The notes beneath the pieces were generated by a model. The model was given only the letters and a program-made list of their open reading frames with translations. It made no database searches and had not been told where the DNA came from. A stretch of DNA of 64,000 bases from Impatiens glandulifera (lineage: Eukaryota > Streptophyta > Magnoliopsida > Ericales > Balsaminaceae), in NCBI RefSeq assembly GCF_907164915.1, contig NC_061866.1:46989370-47053369 (forward strand). The letters are read 5' to 3'. The stretch's first letter is position 1. Each line of letters starts with the position of its first letter. The position numbers were made by a program, and so were the translations under genes. Positions 49,869-62,273 of this stretch are shown here, piece after piece.

Positions 49869-51295
49869 ATGGGAAGAAAGAAAAGAAATAATTATAAGGA
49901 AGTCAAAAAATTTGTGATGGAAGGTTTAAAGGAGGTAGCTGAAAAAGAAATCGATAGAATTGCTGAAGAAATTATCCATGAAAAACAGGAATACAACAAA
50001 GGTAAATAATAATCAATTGCTGCTATAAATTCTGAAGAAAGTGCATCAAGAAAACATGGGAAAATGAAGGAATATGAAATGTTGGGTATAATGAAAGAGC
50101 AAACCTCTTTGGACTTAAAAATCAAATCACAAATCTATCGATGCATTCAAAGAAATGAGAGATTGTGTTCAACAAAGAGAAAATACAGTAAACAACCATC
50201 CAATTGAATATACATTATCTTCAAGATTAGAACTTATTGAAGGAAGAATACGAAAATGTAGTAAATTGGTCCGTGGAAACAATGAGGGAGCTAATGAAGT
50301 CCCCAAAATCAAATACATATACTATCAAGAGCAATTCCAGCTAGAAGGTTAATGAAGTCTAGAAAAGAATGCAGAAAAGAAAGCAGAAGATCATTCATAT
50401 AAAGTCAAATCTACTTGGGTGAGTTTAAAACAAAAGTTGAGATTTTCAACTCTCCTTTTGAATTTAAATTTCCCATAGAAGTGGAGGAGAAATGCGTCAA
50501 AGAAGGGGAAATGTAGTTGTTGAGAATTGCATAGGAAAGAACCGTGTATCTTTCCTAGACACTAAGGAGTCACTAATGAAACAATGGGAGTAGAAGGGAC
50601 TAGAGAAAGTTTTTACAAATATCCACGATCTCTATTTTTTACAATTCAAAAAGGGAACGAACTTGGATGATATCCTGAAAATTGGGCATACTTAGATCCA
50701 ACTGTATGAAGTTGGAGAAATGGTCTGAAGAATTGAGCCTTTTAAGAAAGTCAAAGGAAACAACTCAAATATGATTCAAACTTAGGAACATCCCAGCACA
50801 CATGTATAATACAGAAGCTCTAAGTCATTTTGCTAGTCTATTGGGAAACCATTATATATGGACCCAATTACAGAGGGAGAAGAGCACCTTACTTTTTCTA
50901 GAATAAGCATTGAAGTACATCCTCAAAGTACACTTCCAAAGAACATGACAATTATTGATAGGAAAGGAAAGCCCACAGTCATAGAAATTTCATATGAATG
51001 GAGGCCAAACATGTGTACTTTCTATAATACTTTCCAACACGTTAGTACTAAATGTGTAAAAACAATTGAGGAATAACAGAAAATCGTGAAAGTCCAAAAA
51101 GAAAAAAAGCAAGAAAATAAAATGGAAGAATCAATAATGGAAGAGCATATTGTGGAAGTCAAGAATAGTGAAAAAAAGACAAAAATGAAGAAAATGCAGA
51201 GAAAGAAACTAAGAAAAATTCAGAGAAGGAAAAAAATAGTGAAATTGAAGAAACATAGGATGTTGAAGCAGAGAAGGGCATTAATAAAAGCCTAA
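49869..51295 (+). pseudogene. LINE-type ORF1 remnant (DUF4283 / zinc knuckle)
   Basis: The frame begins MGRKKRNNYKEVKKFVMEGL at 49869 and is broken by stops and frameshifts. Around 50780-51070 it reads LRNIPAHMYNTEALSHFASL, then a frameshift, then GKPLYMDPITEGEEHLTFSR and on to a degenerate zinc knuckle CTFYNTFQHVSTKC. In the CX2CX4HX4C pattern the second cysteine has become tyrosine. This arrangement is that of plant LINE-derived ORF1 proteins with DUF4283 and zf-CCHC_4. A Lys/Glu-rich tail follows to 51295. No reverse transcriptase domain follows, so the copy is 5'-only or non-autonomous. It begins about 100 bases after satellite array 3 ends. Confidence 0.75.
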
Positions 51296-51899
51296 AATTC
51301 TAAAAAAATAATTCCTTTTATCAGATCAATACATGTTCATATAGAGGCAGACTAAACAATGTGAGCAGACAGACATCATCATCTGCTACAATTTAATCAT
51401 CTTTCGTGAAGTATGAGCGAGGAAGGGGACGTGAAAGAAAGCAGCATGGCCTATAAGGTGAATATGAAAATAACAATAAAGATTGTGAATGTTAATTGTA
51501 ATCTTTGATTGTATTGTTGTTTGATTGCTACCATTCAAAAACTCTAGGATCGTTTGTTTGTCATCTTATAATCAAAACTAGAGTTTTTTTAGTTTTATTC
51601 TTGGACCTCCCATTTTTTAGGCTTCTTAATGAAATAGTGATAAATTGTTTTCCAAACAAAATTGGGATGAAAAATTGAGTGTCTACAACAATGATTAAGT
51701 TATTTACTTGTTGATTTTAATGTTAATGTTCAATTGCCTATTGTTTTTATTGGGACAATAAGAAAGATATGCATATTATACAAAATTCAGTGTTTCATAA
51801 AACAACAGAAGACATTAACATTGATTTTCACATGAACTAGATAAAGTCTTGGTTTTGTCAACTCTCTCGAGGGCTTTGATTGACCCTTAGATTTTATTT

Positions 51900-52110
51900 T
51901 TTCAACTAAAATCTCTCTCTCCTGTCAAATTGCACAATTAAATAATCATATGAATTCTTTGATAATTTGAATCTGTCGGACAAATATGATTGAAACGTTA
52001 ATAATCTTGCAACCAAAGAGTTTTTGATAAGTTTTTACGACATTGACATGATTATTAGCACGAATAAACATTTTAATTACACAAAAATCTCATTGTGAAG
52101 TAAAAAAACA
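51900..52110 (+). repeat. Duplicated segment, partner of 56130-56450
   Basis: Shared order: AATCATATGAATT, ACAAATATGATTGAA (AATAAATATGATTGAATGTT in the partner), CCAA(C)AAA..AGAGTTTTT, then GACATGATTATTAGCAC (GATATGATTATTAGCACAAA). Orientation is the same. Confidence 0.55.
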
Positions 52111-52379
52111 ATTTTGTTAAATTATTTTATTTTGAGCAAATTATTTGGGTAATCCTTTAATTTTCTCCATCACATTCTTTTACCATTCAAATTAATTTTT
52201 GAAACAAATCACCTCTCAAACATTTTCTATATATATTATATAATATCTTTAATAGTTAATTATTATATTTATATATATATATATATAATTATTAAATCAC
52301 TTATATACCTTATATATTATTTTTTATATTTTTATATATAATTATTAAATATCTTTCATATATATATAAATAAATAAAG

Positions 52380-52885
52380 GCAAATTATTTGGGTGACTTT
52401 CCAACTACTCACTTACTTTTAAGCACTCAAATTATTTATTAAAATATTATATATATAAATATAAAAAATAATGATTAAAGATAATATATATAAATTATTT
52501 TTAAACTTTATTATATTGATATAGATAAAAATAAATAATATATATAAATATTTTATCAATATATAAATATTTTATCAATATATAAAAGAGATTTAATAAT
52601 TATATAAATATAAAAATTAATAATAAAAAATATATCATCATTTTTAATATACATAAACTTTTATAAAAAAAGAATAAAGATATTATATATATAAGAGATT
52701 TAATAATTATATATATATATATAAATGATTAAAGATAATATATATAAAATAATATTTTATGCCGTTATGTAAAAAAAAAATTGAAATAAAGGTCATTGAT
52801 GACCTTTTAAAAATTGAAGACGATTTATTTTAAAAAATAATTTGAGGGTGGGAAGTAAGCTATTTAGATTAAATAAAAAGAGGTG
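52380..52885. mobile_element. MITE candidate
   Basis: The left end GCAAATTATTTGGGTGACTT with CACTCAAATTATTTATTAAA is inversely matched by TTTAAAAAATAATTTGAGGG and GGAAGTAAGC at the right. The core is TA-rich. A related left end (CAAATTATTTGGGTAATCC) occurs at 52138, suggesting a second or nested copy. No target duplication was determined. Confidence 0.4.
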
Positions 52886-53499
52886 AGAGAGAATAACATC
52901 AATGTTATCCACTCAGATAATGCATATATCTACAAAGAAAAAGAAATCAATAAATGATGAGGGTAATGCTTTACTTTTGTGTATAAGTGTCATTTTATGA
53001 GTGAAATATATACAATTTCTGTATGAGTAGCATTGTAATAATCGTGAATAACGTACTAGTAGTAGCGCTGAAAAATAATAATTTTTTCTCTCTTCTCACA
53101 TTTTTTCCTTTTTTCCGTCAATTGCGTGATGTCACGTCATTTTCTCTCTCAATTTCCCTTTTCATATGACTCTTCTAAATTAATATAATAAATTTGTATT
53201 ATTTTTAACAAAAGTAACATAATTTAGTTGGTTAAATGTAGGGGCGAATCTACGTAGGGACTTGAGTCTACTCGGAATTTTGTTTTTATGATAATAATAA
53301 TAATGTGATATTACTCCTAATTTTTAAAAAATTTAATATAATTCATTGATTGCTTATCTAATAATTAAAAATTGGTAAAATTTATATTTATCCAAAATTT
53401 TATCGATACTTTTTTTTATTTATTAATTTTTTTTAAGCTTACCCAACTTTAAGTTAAGGATTCGTAAATCTTCTAAAAAAACTCTATTTTAATCAAATA

Positions 53500-53625
53500 T
53501 TTCCGAGGTGGAAGAGACACGGGCTAGCATGAATAAAATTACTGATTTACCAAATGAGATTTGCTTATTCACAAGTTTTTTTTATAAGAACTTATTTGAA
53601 TGACGTGTGGACTGATCACATCATT
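53500..53625 (+). repeat. Duplicated segment, partner of 56960-57120
   Basis: Shared order: TATTTC(C/G)G(A)GGTGGAAGAGACACG, GCTAG or GCTGATT, TGATTTACCAAAT, then TTATTTGAATGACG(T/A)GTGG. The orientation is the same, about 3.5 kb apart. Confidence 0.6.
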
Positions 53626-54205
53626 TTCACATCAATGATTAAAAAAATGATAAAATGTGAGAAAAAAGAAGAATGAGAAAATTTCGAACAATTCTATTAT
53701 GCACATATTCTTTCTCATTCTCTTTTCCAAATTCAATCTTTATTTCTCACTAATTTTGTATTCATCAACAAACAATGATAAGCAAATATTATATAGCAAT
53801 GTAGCCTTTATATAATAAATTAAGTTAGTTTAAAAGAATCAATAATTCATATTAGTTTTAAAATTTGAACTTAAATAAGGTTACTCTGGGAAACTTCAAA
53901 ATAGCGAGATAAGTAGTACATTATCATCTCTGCTATGTACATGTTCTACCTTTAAGATTTTTTTATTACCATCCTAGTTTGATTTCGGAAATTTCTCATG
54001 AGATACTGTTTATACCATATTAAAAAAATAATAAACAAACATAATAATAAAATTTTATATAATATATATTTTAATATATTAAAAAATCGTATTATTATAC
54101 AGAAATAAACTTAATTTTTTAAAATTTATTTTAAATTTTTATTTTTTTATAAAATACGAAAAATAAATAAATAAATAAATAAATTGATAATATTATATAT
54201 TTAAT

Positions 54206-54357
54206 GAGGAGGGATAGAGGGAGGGAATTTAGTGAGGGAATGACGTGTCATCACCTTCATTGGTTGGAAAATGTAAAAGTCGAAGGAAAGAGATAAAAGA
54301 GAGAAATCATTCCCTCACCAAATTCCCTCACCAAATTCCCTCACCTAATCATTTCTC
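54206..54357. mobile_element. 152-bp MITE with 9-bp target duplication
   Basis: Flanked by perfect 9-bp repeats ATATTTAAT (54197-54205 and 54358-54366). The left end GAGGAGGGATAGAGGGAGGG and its continuation AATTTAGTGAGGGAATGA are inversely matched by TCATTCCCTCACCAAATTCC and the right end. On the right the CCCTCACCAAATT unit is duplicated. The 9-bp duplication suggests a Mutator-type MITE. Confidence 0.75.
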
Positions 54358-55309
54358 ATATTTAATTATGTTTAATATTGTTAAGTCAAAATCGAAATAA
54401 AATCAGGATAAAGTCGGAGCTGACGACACAAATATTATCTAAGTTTCATCTCACTCAACTACCAATCAAACCGGAGAAAAATCGCCCATAACGAAAACAA
54501 ATTATAATTATTCTTAATATTAATACAATACTTGTTTATACATTCAAATTAGTAATAGAAAGAGATAGTTTATTTGAGGACATAAATATTATGTTCATTC
54601 CATCTCAATCAACTATAAACAATAAAAGAAAAATCACTCTAAACAATACAATTCAAAACGAAAGATGAATTATAATTATAATTATTCTTAATATTAATAC
54701 ACTCCTGGTCATGCATATTCAAATTAGTAATAGAAAGAGATCATTCTATTTTGAATTATTTGAATATTCAATGCACTCCAAACATATTTCATTTTCTCTC
54801 ATTAATTAATATTTCACTTAATTTATTACTTAAAATATTAAAATATTAAAATATTTTTTATTTTAAATTATTATTTATTATTTTATTATTATATATCAAT
54901 ACTTTTTAATTAATTTTACTAAAAATATTTTTATCTCCTCAAAATCATCACCAAATATTATTTATTTTCTCACTTTAATTTATTATAATAAATCCAATAA
55001 AAAATTCCATAATTTGTTTTAAAAAATAATTTTAAATTCAAAACAGCTGTACATATTAAGATCATGTTTTCTTTGAGTTTTTATAAAAATTAAACCAAAT
55101 TAATTTTTTTAATTAATCACTCATTACATTAACCAAAATATTAAAATACCCTATATTTTATTTTATTTTTATTTTTTTATATAAATCAATAGTTTTTAAG
55201 TTTTTATTATCAAAAATAATTATCACTTCCTTCAAATCATCAAAAATCATTAATTTTATCCTTTCTAAATTTTTTAAAAAACCCTAATTCAAACAAGGCC
55301 TAATACTAT

Positions 55310-55740
55310 TATTTTTTTTGTTTAACGAGTACAAGGATGATTGTTAAGTTAGATAATATAGAAGAAAAAAAAAGAGAAAAGGGCCCACAAATGAAACAGA
55401 CTTGACTTTGCTCCAAAAAAGACTACCGTTAAACTTTTGTCGGAAAAAACATAGAATATATTGGTTTGTCGGATTATTATTATTATTTTTAATTTAATTA
55501 TAATTAAATATTATTTCATTCTATATTTTATTATTTATATTATTTAATTTATTAATTAAAAAAAAAATTATTTTATCACAATAAATTAATATAATTTTGA
55601 GTTCTTTTATAAAAAAAAATCAAATTATCAAAAATTAACATTTTTTAAATAAATTAAAATTTATTTAAATAAACAACCAAATGTGATGAATATGATGCAA
55701 CAGTGCCTGATAGTGATAAGAATATGACACGTGCCTAATA
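55310..55740 (+). repeat. Dispersed repeat, partner of 26400-26840
   Basis: Landmarks are AGAAAAGGGCCCACAAATGA, AACAGACTTGACTTTG, CCGTTAAACTTTTGTCGG, TATTGGTTTGTCGGATT and ATATGACACGTGCCTAATA. See the partner entry. It lies about 2 kb upstream of the TGA gene. Confidence 0.5.
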
Positions 55741-57599
55741 TTATTAGAAAATATGTGTTAATATTATTGATAATCCTCTCATAACAAATAAAATATCATT
55801 TCTTAAACCCACTATATATTAATTTAGATTTATAATATCTAAAACAACACAATTTAATTATATTTATTTTTTTAAAACTCTAATTTTAAGTATTTTTAAA
55901 TAAAAATGTTATTTTTAATAAGTCATAGAAAAGTTTTGAAGTTCACTATCATGAAAAGCTAGCCAAAAAAATGAGAATTTTGAAGCCAATATACCTAATT
56001 CTTCTCTAATTATACAGAAAATCAATTGTAGACCAAAAAATATATATTCCAACTAAAAGTTTTCCTAGTCAAGATTAATTTTTTGAAAAGATACAATTAG
56101 ATTAGAGGTCTCTTATCAAATTTAAACATATTCTAACTCTCTAAGCTCTCTTATTAAGTTAAAATTAAAGAATCATATGAATTATTGATAGTTTGTACAA
56201 TTTTGGTGTTTTCCCTACTAAGATCTATCTAACTTCCTCTATTATAAAAAAAAATCACCAATCAAATTAAAATTAAATAATAATATTAATATTAATAATT
56301 TGATATTTCATACTCAATGAAATAAATATGATTGAATGTTCATGATTTTACCAACAAAATCACAAGAGTTTTTATAACTTTTATAACTATGTTGATATGA
56401 TTATTAGCACAAAGGACCATTTCAACTAATTAGAGTAGAAAAAATACAACTTTACTAGAACATTTTATTTCTAATGGCCAAATTTTATGTTCAGTTGAGA
56501 CCATAACCAAAAGTTCCAATTCTTAATTATATTTAATTAGTTGTAAAGAAATTAATAAATAGAAAAATTAAATGCTTGATCTATTTTTATATTTAATTTA
56601 AAATTTAACAATAAGGTATTAGCATAAGTTTTTCCAAACAAATATTTAAAAAATATAATTAATCATTTTTAAAAACAAAAATAAACTAAATTTTAATACT
56701 ATATTTCAAATAAATTATTAGTGGTAGGTATGAACATGGACTAAATTTGTTTTAAATATATTGACTTTTACAGATAAAAATAAAACGTTACAAACAAAAA
56801 AATAAAAATTCTCGAGAATTGCGCATTGCATGTTGAATGTAACCAATTGCAAAGAGGGTAGTTCAATAGATAATTAATTAATATGTTTAGCATCCTATCG
56901 ACGCGTGTGATAAACTTACTTACTCAATTGAGATATATATTTGTAATCTATAAACAATATTTTAATCCGATATTTCGGAAGTGAAGAGACACGTGCTGAT
57001 TAACATTAATAAAGAGATTGCTAGAGCCTAGATCAGTGATTTACCAAATCTCATGAAGAGATTTTGTTAATTAGAGTTTGAAGATTATAGAACGTATTTG
57101 AATGACGAGTGGGCAACATGCACTTAAAAGTTTTTGATAAATCAATATACTAATTGATTAATATTAATAAAGAGATAAGTGATTTACCAAATCTCATGAA
57201 GAGATTTTGTTAATTAGAGTTCAAAGATTATAGAACGTTTTTGAACGACGAGTGGCCAACATGCACTTAAAAGTTTTTGATAAATCAATATTGGATTAAA
57301 GATAAGCTAATATTAGATAGTGAAGTTAATTGTGAAATTGACTAATCCTATAAGATAACTAAAAGTTCTATGTAAAATGTTGTGTTTAACTTTGTTTATA
57401 CTTTATTAAGTGTTTATTAATGAAGGAATTAACTAGAATATATTTTTTTTTAAACAAATGGTGTGTGTGAACATATAATATTTTATTGACTTGAAAAGAT
57501 ATGGAAATAAGGAGAAAAGAGGAGGACTGGTGAAAAGAAACTTTGTATTTTTCCTCTTTTCTTTTGCATTTAATTAATCTCTATCTCCATTTTTATACT
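55741..57599. other. Upstream flank of the TGA bZIP gene
   Basis: No gene. It contains the duplicated segments at 56130-56450 and 56960-57120 and a local tandem duplication at 56998-57290. Confidence 0.5.
56998..57290 (+). repeat. Tandem duplication of about 143 bp upstream of the TGA gene
   Basis: TGATTTACCAAATCTCATGA and the following bases (GAGATTTTGTTAATTAGAGT, GATTATAGAACG, GACGAGTGG, CAACATGCACTTAAAAGTTT) occur from 57037 and again from 57180. The second copy lacks about 17 bases present in the first (GCTAGAGCCTAGATC). The ancestral segment also exists at 53500-53625. Confidence 0.85.
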
Positions 57600-57636
57600 A
57601 GCAATCTCCTTTCTATTTCTCTCTCTATATTTGCCC

Positions 57637-57646
57637 TATATATAAA
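57637..57646 (+). promoter_or_regulatory. TATA box of the TGA bZIP gene
   Basis: TATATATAAA lies 73 bases before the start codon, preceded by a pyrimidine-rich CTCTCTAT stretch. It predicts transcription starting near 57670-57675, leaving a short leader that contains the small upstream frame at 57702. Confidence 0.6.
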
Positions 57647-57701
57647 GATCATCTACACCACCGATTACATACATAACTCATACTGTTTCTCTCTCTAGTT
57701 T

Positions 57702-57722
57702 ATGAAGAAGACATTGATATGA
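57702..57722 (+). other. Upstream ORF (6 codons) overlapping the TGA start codon
   Basis: ATG at 57702 opens a frame MKKTLI that ends at TGA 57720-57722. The stop shares bases with the main start in ATGA (ATG 57719-57721). Such stop-start overlap can permit reinitiation or leaky scanning and so tune translation; that effect is inferred. Confidence 0.6.
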
Positions 57723-60183
57723 GTTCTTCAAACAATCATAATCCTCTTCATCTCTTTCATGATGATGATTTCCAACCATTTGATGTTCAGTATTCGATGC
57801 CGTTGAATGTTGTTCTTCCTCCCTTCGGTGGTGGTACTATGATTCAATCCTCAATCTCATCCTCGTCCTCCGCCGCCGCCGGCGGCAGCAACTTCCTTAT
57901 GTAAGCTATTTTTACTTGTAATTAATCAATTTATCATCCTTACACTAATTCTATTTATTTATATATATATAAGCAGGAAAGAACAAACTGGAGGAGGAAG
58001 CTATGATCTGAGTGATCTAGATGATCACGGCCTTTTTCATTACTTGGATCATGATCAAGTACATGCAAACCCTAATTCCTCTAGGCAAATCATTCCTCAT
58101 GCTAACAATCGTATGTTCTCTCTCTTAGATTTGATTGATTTTACTTGGGTTTTTCTTTGTTTATGAGAAAGTTTAATTTGTTCTTTCTTTATGTATGCAG
58201 AGATCATGAATACTTCAGATCAGATGATGATGATGATGCCTCCATCCCTAAACATTTCCCCATCTTCTCATATGTATGATCAATTAGTGGATCCACCCTC
58301 AAACATGGATAATATGGTATGTGAACAATTAATTAATTTTCATTAATAAGATTAGTTAGTTAATTAGTGGTTTAATCATATTATTTAATTACTTATGTAA
58401 ATGCATGGGGGTTTTGTTTATTTTGATGTGATTTGTTAAGATAAATGATGGGTTAGTTTCTCCTGCAACCACTGGTTCAAACCCCCAAACTGATTCTTCT
58501 TCCCTTGATCAATCACCAACAAAATCTAAGTCTGTCATCAAGGTATATATAATTCATTTATTTATTTATTTATTTATTTAATGATCTGTAATTAATTGAT
58601 TAGTTAAACATTATCTATTCTTCTTCATATATAATATATTATTAATGGCTGCATGCATATATATATATATATATATATATATACCCCTTCTTCATGAATG
58701 AATCATTGTCAATAGAAACAAAGCAATCAGAAAGCAGGACCATCTCTTAGATCAGAGAAGGAATCTCTAGAACCCAAGGTGATTAATTAATTACTGTCAC
58801 AAATTATATCTATGTATATATGCATGTTGAATTTGATCTAGAGAAATAAATTTTGATTTATTTTTATGTGTAGGTATTGAGAAGACTTGCTCAAAACAGA
58901 GAGGCAGCAAGAAAAAGCAGGCTTAAGAAAAAGGTTAATTTAATTAATTACTAATCAAATGATTACCACTTTATAAATTAATTACTAAACTTAATTCATT
59001 TTAAATTACAGGTTTATGTTCAGCAGCTAGAATCTAGTAGAGTTAAGCTTACTCAGCTTGAACAAGAATTACAAAGGGTAATTAATTAAGACCTCATATA
59101 TATTCTCTCTCTCTCTCTCTCTAATCAATACATAATAATTAATTAACCCTAATTATTGTAGGGTTTATCTCAGGGAGGAGTTGGTGACCAAGCTGGTAAT
59201 AATACTCTTTTTGGCAAGAATATTAACCCACGTAAGTTACAATTAGTAACTAATTAATTAGATATATTATATTATAATTTATAACTAGCTAGCTAGTTGA
59301 AAACCTGATAATATTGTTTGTTTCATATCTCTTATATATTGAATTAATAAAAAGATGGTGGAGTCTTCAATATGGAATATGCGAGGTGGTTGCATGAGCA
59401 GAACCGTCTTGTCGCTGAAGTTAAAGCTTTTATCAAGCAAGACAATGATAATGTTATACCTGATCAAAAACAGATGAGGATGGTTCTTGACAAATGCATG
59501 TTACACTATGAAGCATTACTTAGCCTCAAAGATGCCATGATCAAATTTGATGTCTTTCATTTGATTTCTGGGGCTTGGAAATTCCCCACAGAAAGATCTT
59601 ACATGTGGATTGGAGGTTTTCGTCCTTCTCATCTCATCAAGGTATGTATTATATATCCATAAATTTGATTTTTTCTCATCGAGATACCATATTTATATGT
59701 GAATTTTTGGTTATACAAGGTGATAATAAACTATAACATGGAGCCATTTTGGGATCAACCAATATTGGGAATATATGAGTTGCAACAAATGACACAAAAA
59801 TCCGAGCAAACTCTTAGTACCAGTTATGAAATGTTCAATCTATCGTTGTCGGATACAATTGGAATGAATTCTACTAACAACATGACCTTGGCCATCAACA
59901 AGCTGAGCACCATTGAAGACTTTGTAAGACAGGTATGATCGATCTATCTATCTATTTATCGATGAATTTTCATTTATAACTATCTTCATGCATATCTTAA
60001 CACGATTTGATCATTTGATAGGCTGAACTCCTGAGAAAACAAACAATCAACCGTCTTTACAACTTGTTGACGACTCATCAGGCTGCAAGATGCTTTGTTG
60101 CCATTCATGATTATTTTAATCGACTTCGTGCTCTTGGCTCTATCTGGATGACATGTCCCCGCACCAACAACGTTGCTAAATGA
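57719..60183 (+). CDS. TGA-class bZIP transcription factor with DOG1 domain
   Basis: The protein is 484 residues from eleven exons: 57719-57900, 57977-58110, 58201-58316, 58441-58542, 58716-58778, 58874-58933, 59012-59077, 59162-59231, 59355-59641, 59720-59932 and 60022-60183. All are GT-AG and in phase. The basic region at 200-219 (VLRRLAQNREAARKSRLKKK) has N207 and R215, followed by leucines at 225, 232 and 239. A DOG1 domain follows from about 270 (MEYARWLHEQNRL, DVFHLISGAWKFPTERSYMW, GGFRPSHLIK). It ends AARCFVAIHDYFNRLRALGS and a short tail. TGA factors bind TGACG elements as dimers and work with NPR1 or glutaredoxins in defence and floral development. The AARCF and GGFRPS features suggest the TGA9/TGA10 side, but the C-terminal half is divergent, so I leave the symbol open. 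The N-terminus has a Ser/Ala/Gly-rich stretch and a Met run. Confidence 0.92.
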
Positions 60184-62273
60184 ATTATGTTTAATCCTTC
60201 TTTATAATTATGTAATGCCAAATAAAAAATAATATCCAAACAAATTTTAGTACTTCATAATGGCCAATAATAAAGCTATTGCTAGCTTGAGAATATTTAT
60301 ATTTAAAGTTTTTGTTAATTAATATATATGGAAGTTCATAATTAGTATTAATTGTTTCTTTTTTATGGGATGTTGTGGTTTAATTAGGATGAAAAAGTTT
60401 TGAGTTTATAATTATTTAGATTTTCAAACTAATTGAAAGAAAGAAAATGATATTTATACATATATTCTTTTTAAATGTGATATTGGAGCTTGTTTGATCA
60501 TTGGGGTTTAGGATTATTTTAATAATTTTTACTTAAAACTCAATCATCATTTCATCCTTCTAATTATTTTTTCTATTAAAATATCGAAATTATCCTTTAT
60601 TAACCCCAAAAATTGTTTTTTTTTTCAAAATTATCAAAACAAGATTTTCTAGAAAAAAAAACTTGTTAAAACTCCAAAAAAAAAAATCACTTTCTCAAAC
60701 ATGTTCCAAATCTTTTATGAGTGGTATTGTGTAACACTAAGAATGAATTAAAATTAATTAGTTATTTAAATCTACAATTAAATTGTCTTGAAATAACTTG
60801 GGCAAAGATTTATTTTTATTTTTATTTTTATGAAAAACATGTTACAAAACCTATAATCTTTTTAGAAGGTTGGTTTAAGAGTTCGAAAATTTTGAGGTTT
60901 TGGGATGTCTATAAATATTGGGCCTTAGTCCATTAAAAAATATTTAAAACACCGAGTGTAACTCCAAGACAAACAAGATGAAGCCCAAACAAGCCCATGA
61001 CAGCTGATTTTCATTGTCAAGGAAGGGAATCAAAATCAAGTTAATTAAAATGTTATTTTTTAATATTTTTTTAAAATTTAGGTATTTTATCATTGAATTA
61101 TATGTCATAGAAAAAATAAAAGATAATTTATTTTAAAAAATATTAGTTATATATTATTATTATTATAATTAATTTAAAAAAATAAAAAAATAAAAAAATA
61201 AATGATACTAGAACATAATAATAATTACAAAATTAGTTCTATTAATTTTTTTATTTAAATTTTTTAAATTCAATTTGAATTTTGTAAAATTAAAATAATT
61301 TGTAAATTTTTAAAATCTTATAATAATAAATTTAAATTATATTTAACTAGTTATTATATATAATTAAGATATATTTTATAATATGATCTAATTTAATTTA
61401 GTATTCAAATTAAATATTTTAAAAAATATTCAATTATGAATAAAAATAAATATTTTTTTTTAAAGGGAATGAATATTAAAAATTAAAACACGACCTCAAA
61501 ACAAGACATGAAAAAAAAATATTACTCAATAAGTTATCGATTTCGTAAATCCTCAAGAGTAACGATTAATTCTCCGAAAGACTCTACTGAATGAATCTCA
61601 AAAAAACTATATTATGAATGATACGAGTCGGACGTACGATCAAAAAAATTCGACAATTTCTTTCAACCAAATAATTCAAAAAAAATATTTAGAATGGTAT
61701 CATGTTATAAAAAAAATATATTTTTATATCCTTCAACAAATTTAAAAATGTTATGTGATGATTAAATATAGTATTTATCACTTTTCTATATTAGAACTCT
61801 ACTATTTAATTTGGATTATTTAAATAACCTAAATTCAAAAAAAGTTTATTCTTATCTCATTTGTCACATTATTATTATTTTGTTCACTAAACAAAATATT
61901 AAAACATTCTTTATTTTAAATTATTTATGTCATAACAATAATCTCAATCGAAATCAAATTCTTATTTTTATATGAAATAAAGCAATATAAAAATTACAAA
62001 TTAAACACATTGATAAAATAGATTTAGCTCATTCAACTTTTTCTCATATATATACTTTTATAAAATTTGCATACTTATACTTAGCTAAATATAAAATATA
62101 AAATATGTTTAATTATAATTTTGTGCGTTAACTTATTTGCATATAAAATGATACGTTCAGATTAAACGCTTCCATTGATTTATTTATTGATTCTCGATTT
62201 CAAAACAACACACTTATTTAAATTAACCAACATGAACCATAAACAGAGATTCATTACTCTGTTTTACCATTTC
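60184..62273. other. Intergenic region between the TGA and PGIP genes
   Basis: The first 100 bases or so are the likely 3' UTR (AATAAAAAATAATATCC near 60220). The rest is AT-rich. The third copy of the dispersed repeat is at 61527-61700. No further gene was recognised; the frame at 60721 is unremarkable. Confidence 0.55.
61527..61700 (+). repeat. Dispersed repeat, copy 3 of 3 (partial)
   Basis: Matches the left half of 45055-45405: CAATAAGTTATCGA, AACGATTAATTCTCCGAAAG, ATTATGAATGATACGAGTCG, CGTACGATCAA and ATTTCTTTCAACCAAATAAT. It is truncated on the right. Confidence 0.6.

Larger units (their letters stand above)
51296..55309. other. Repeat-rich intergenic DNA
   Basis: No gene was recognised. 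Contents I can support are the duplicated segments at 51900-52110 and 53500-53625, a MITE candidate at 52380-52885 and a MITE with target duplication at 54206-54357. Confidence 0.5.
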
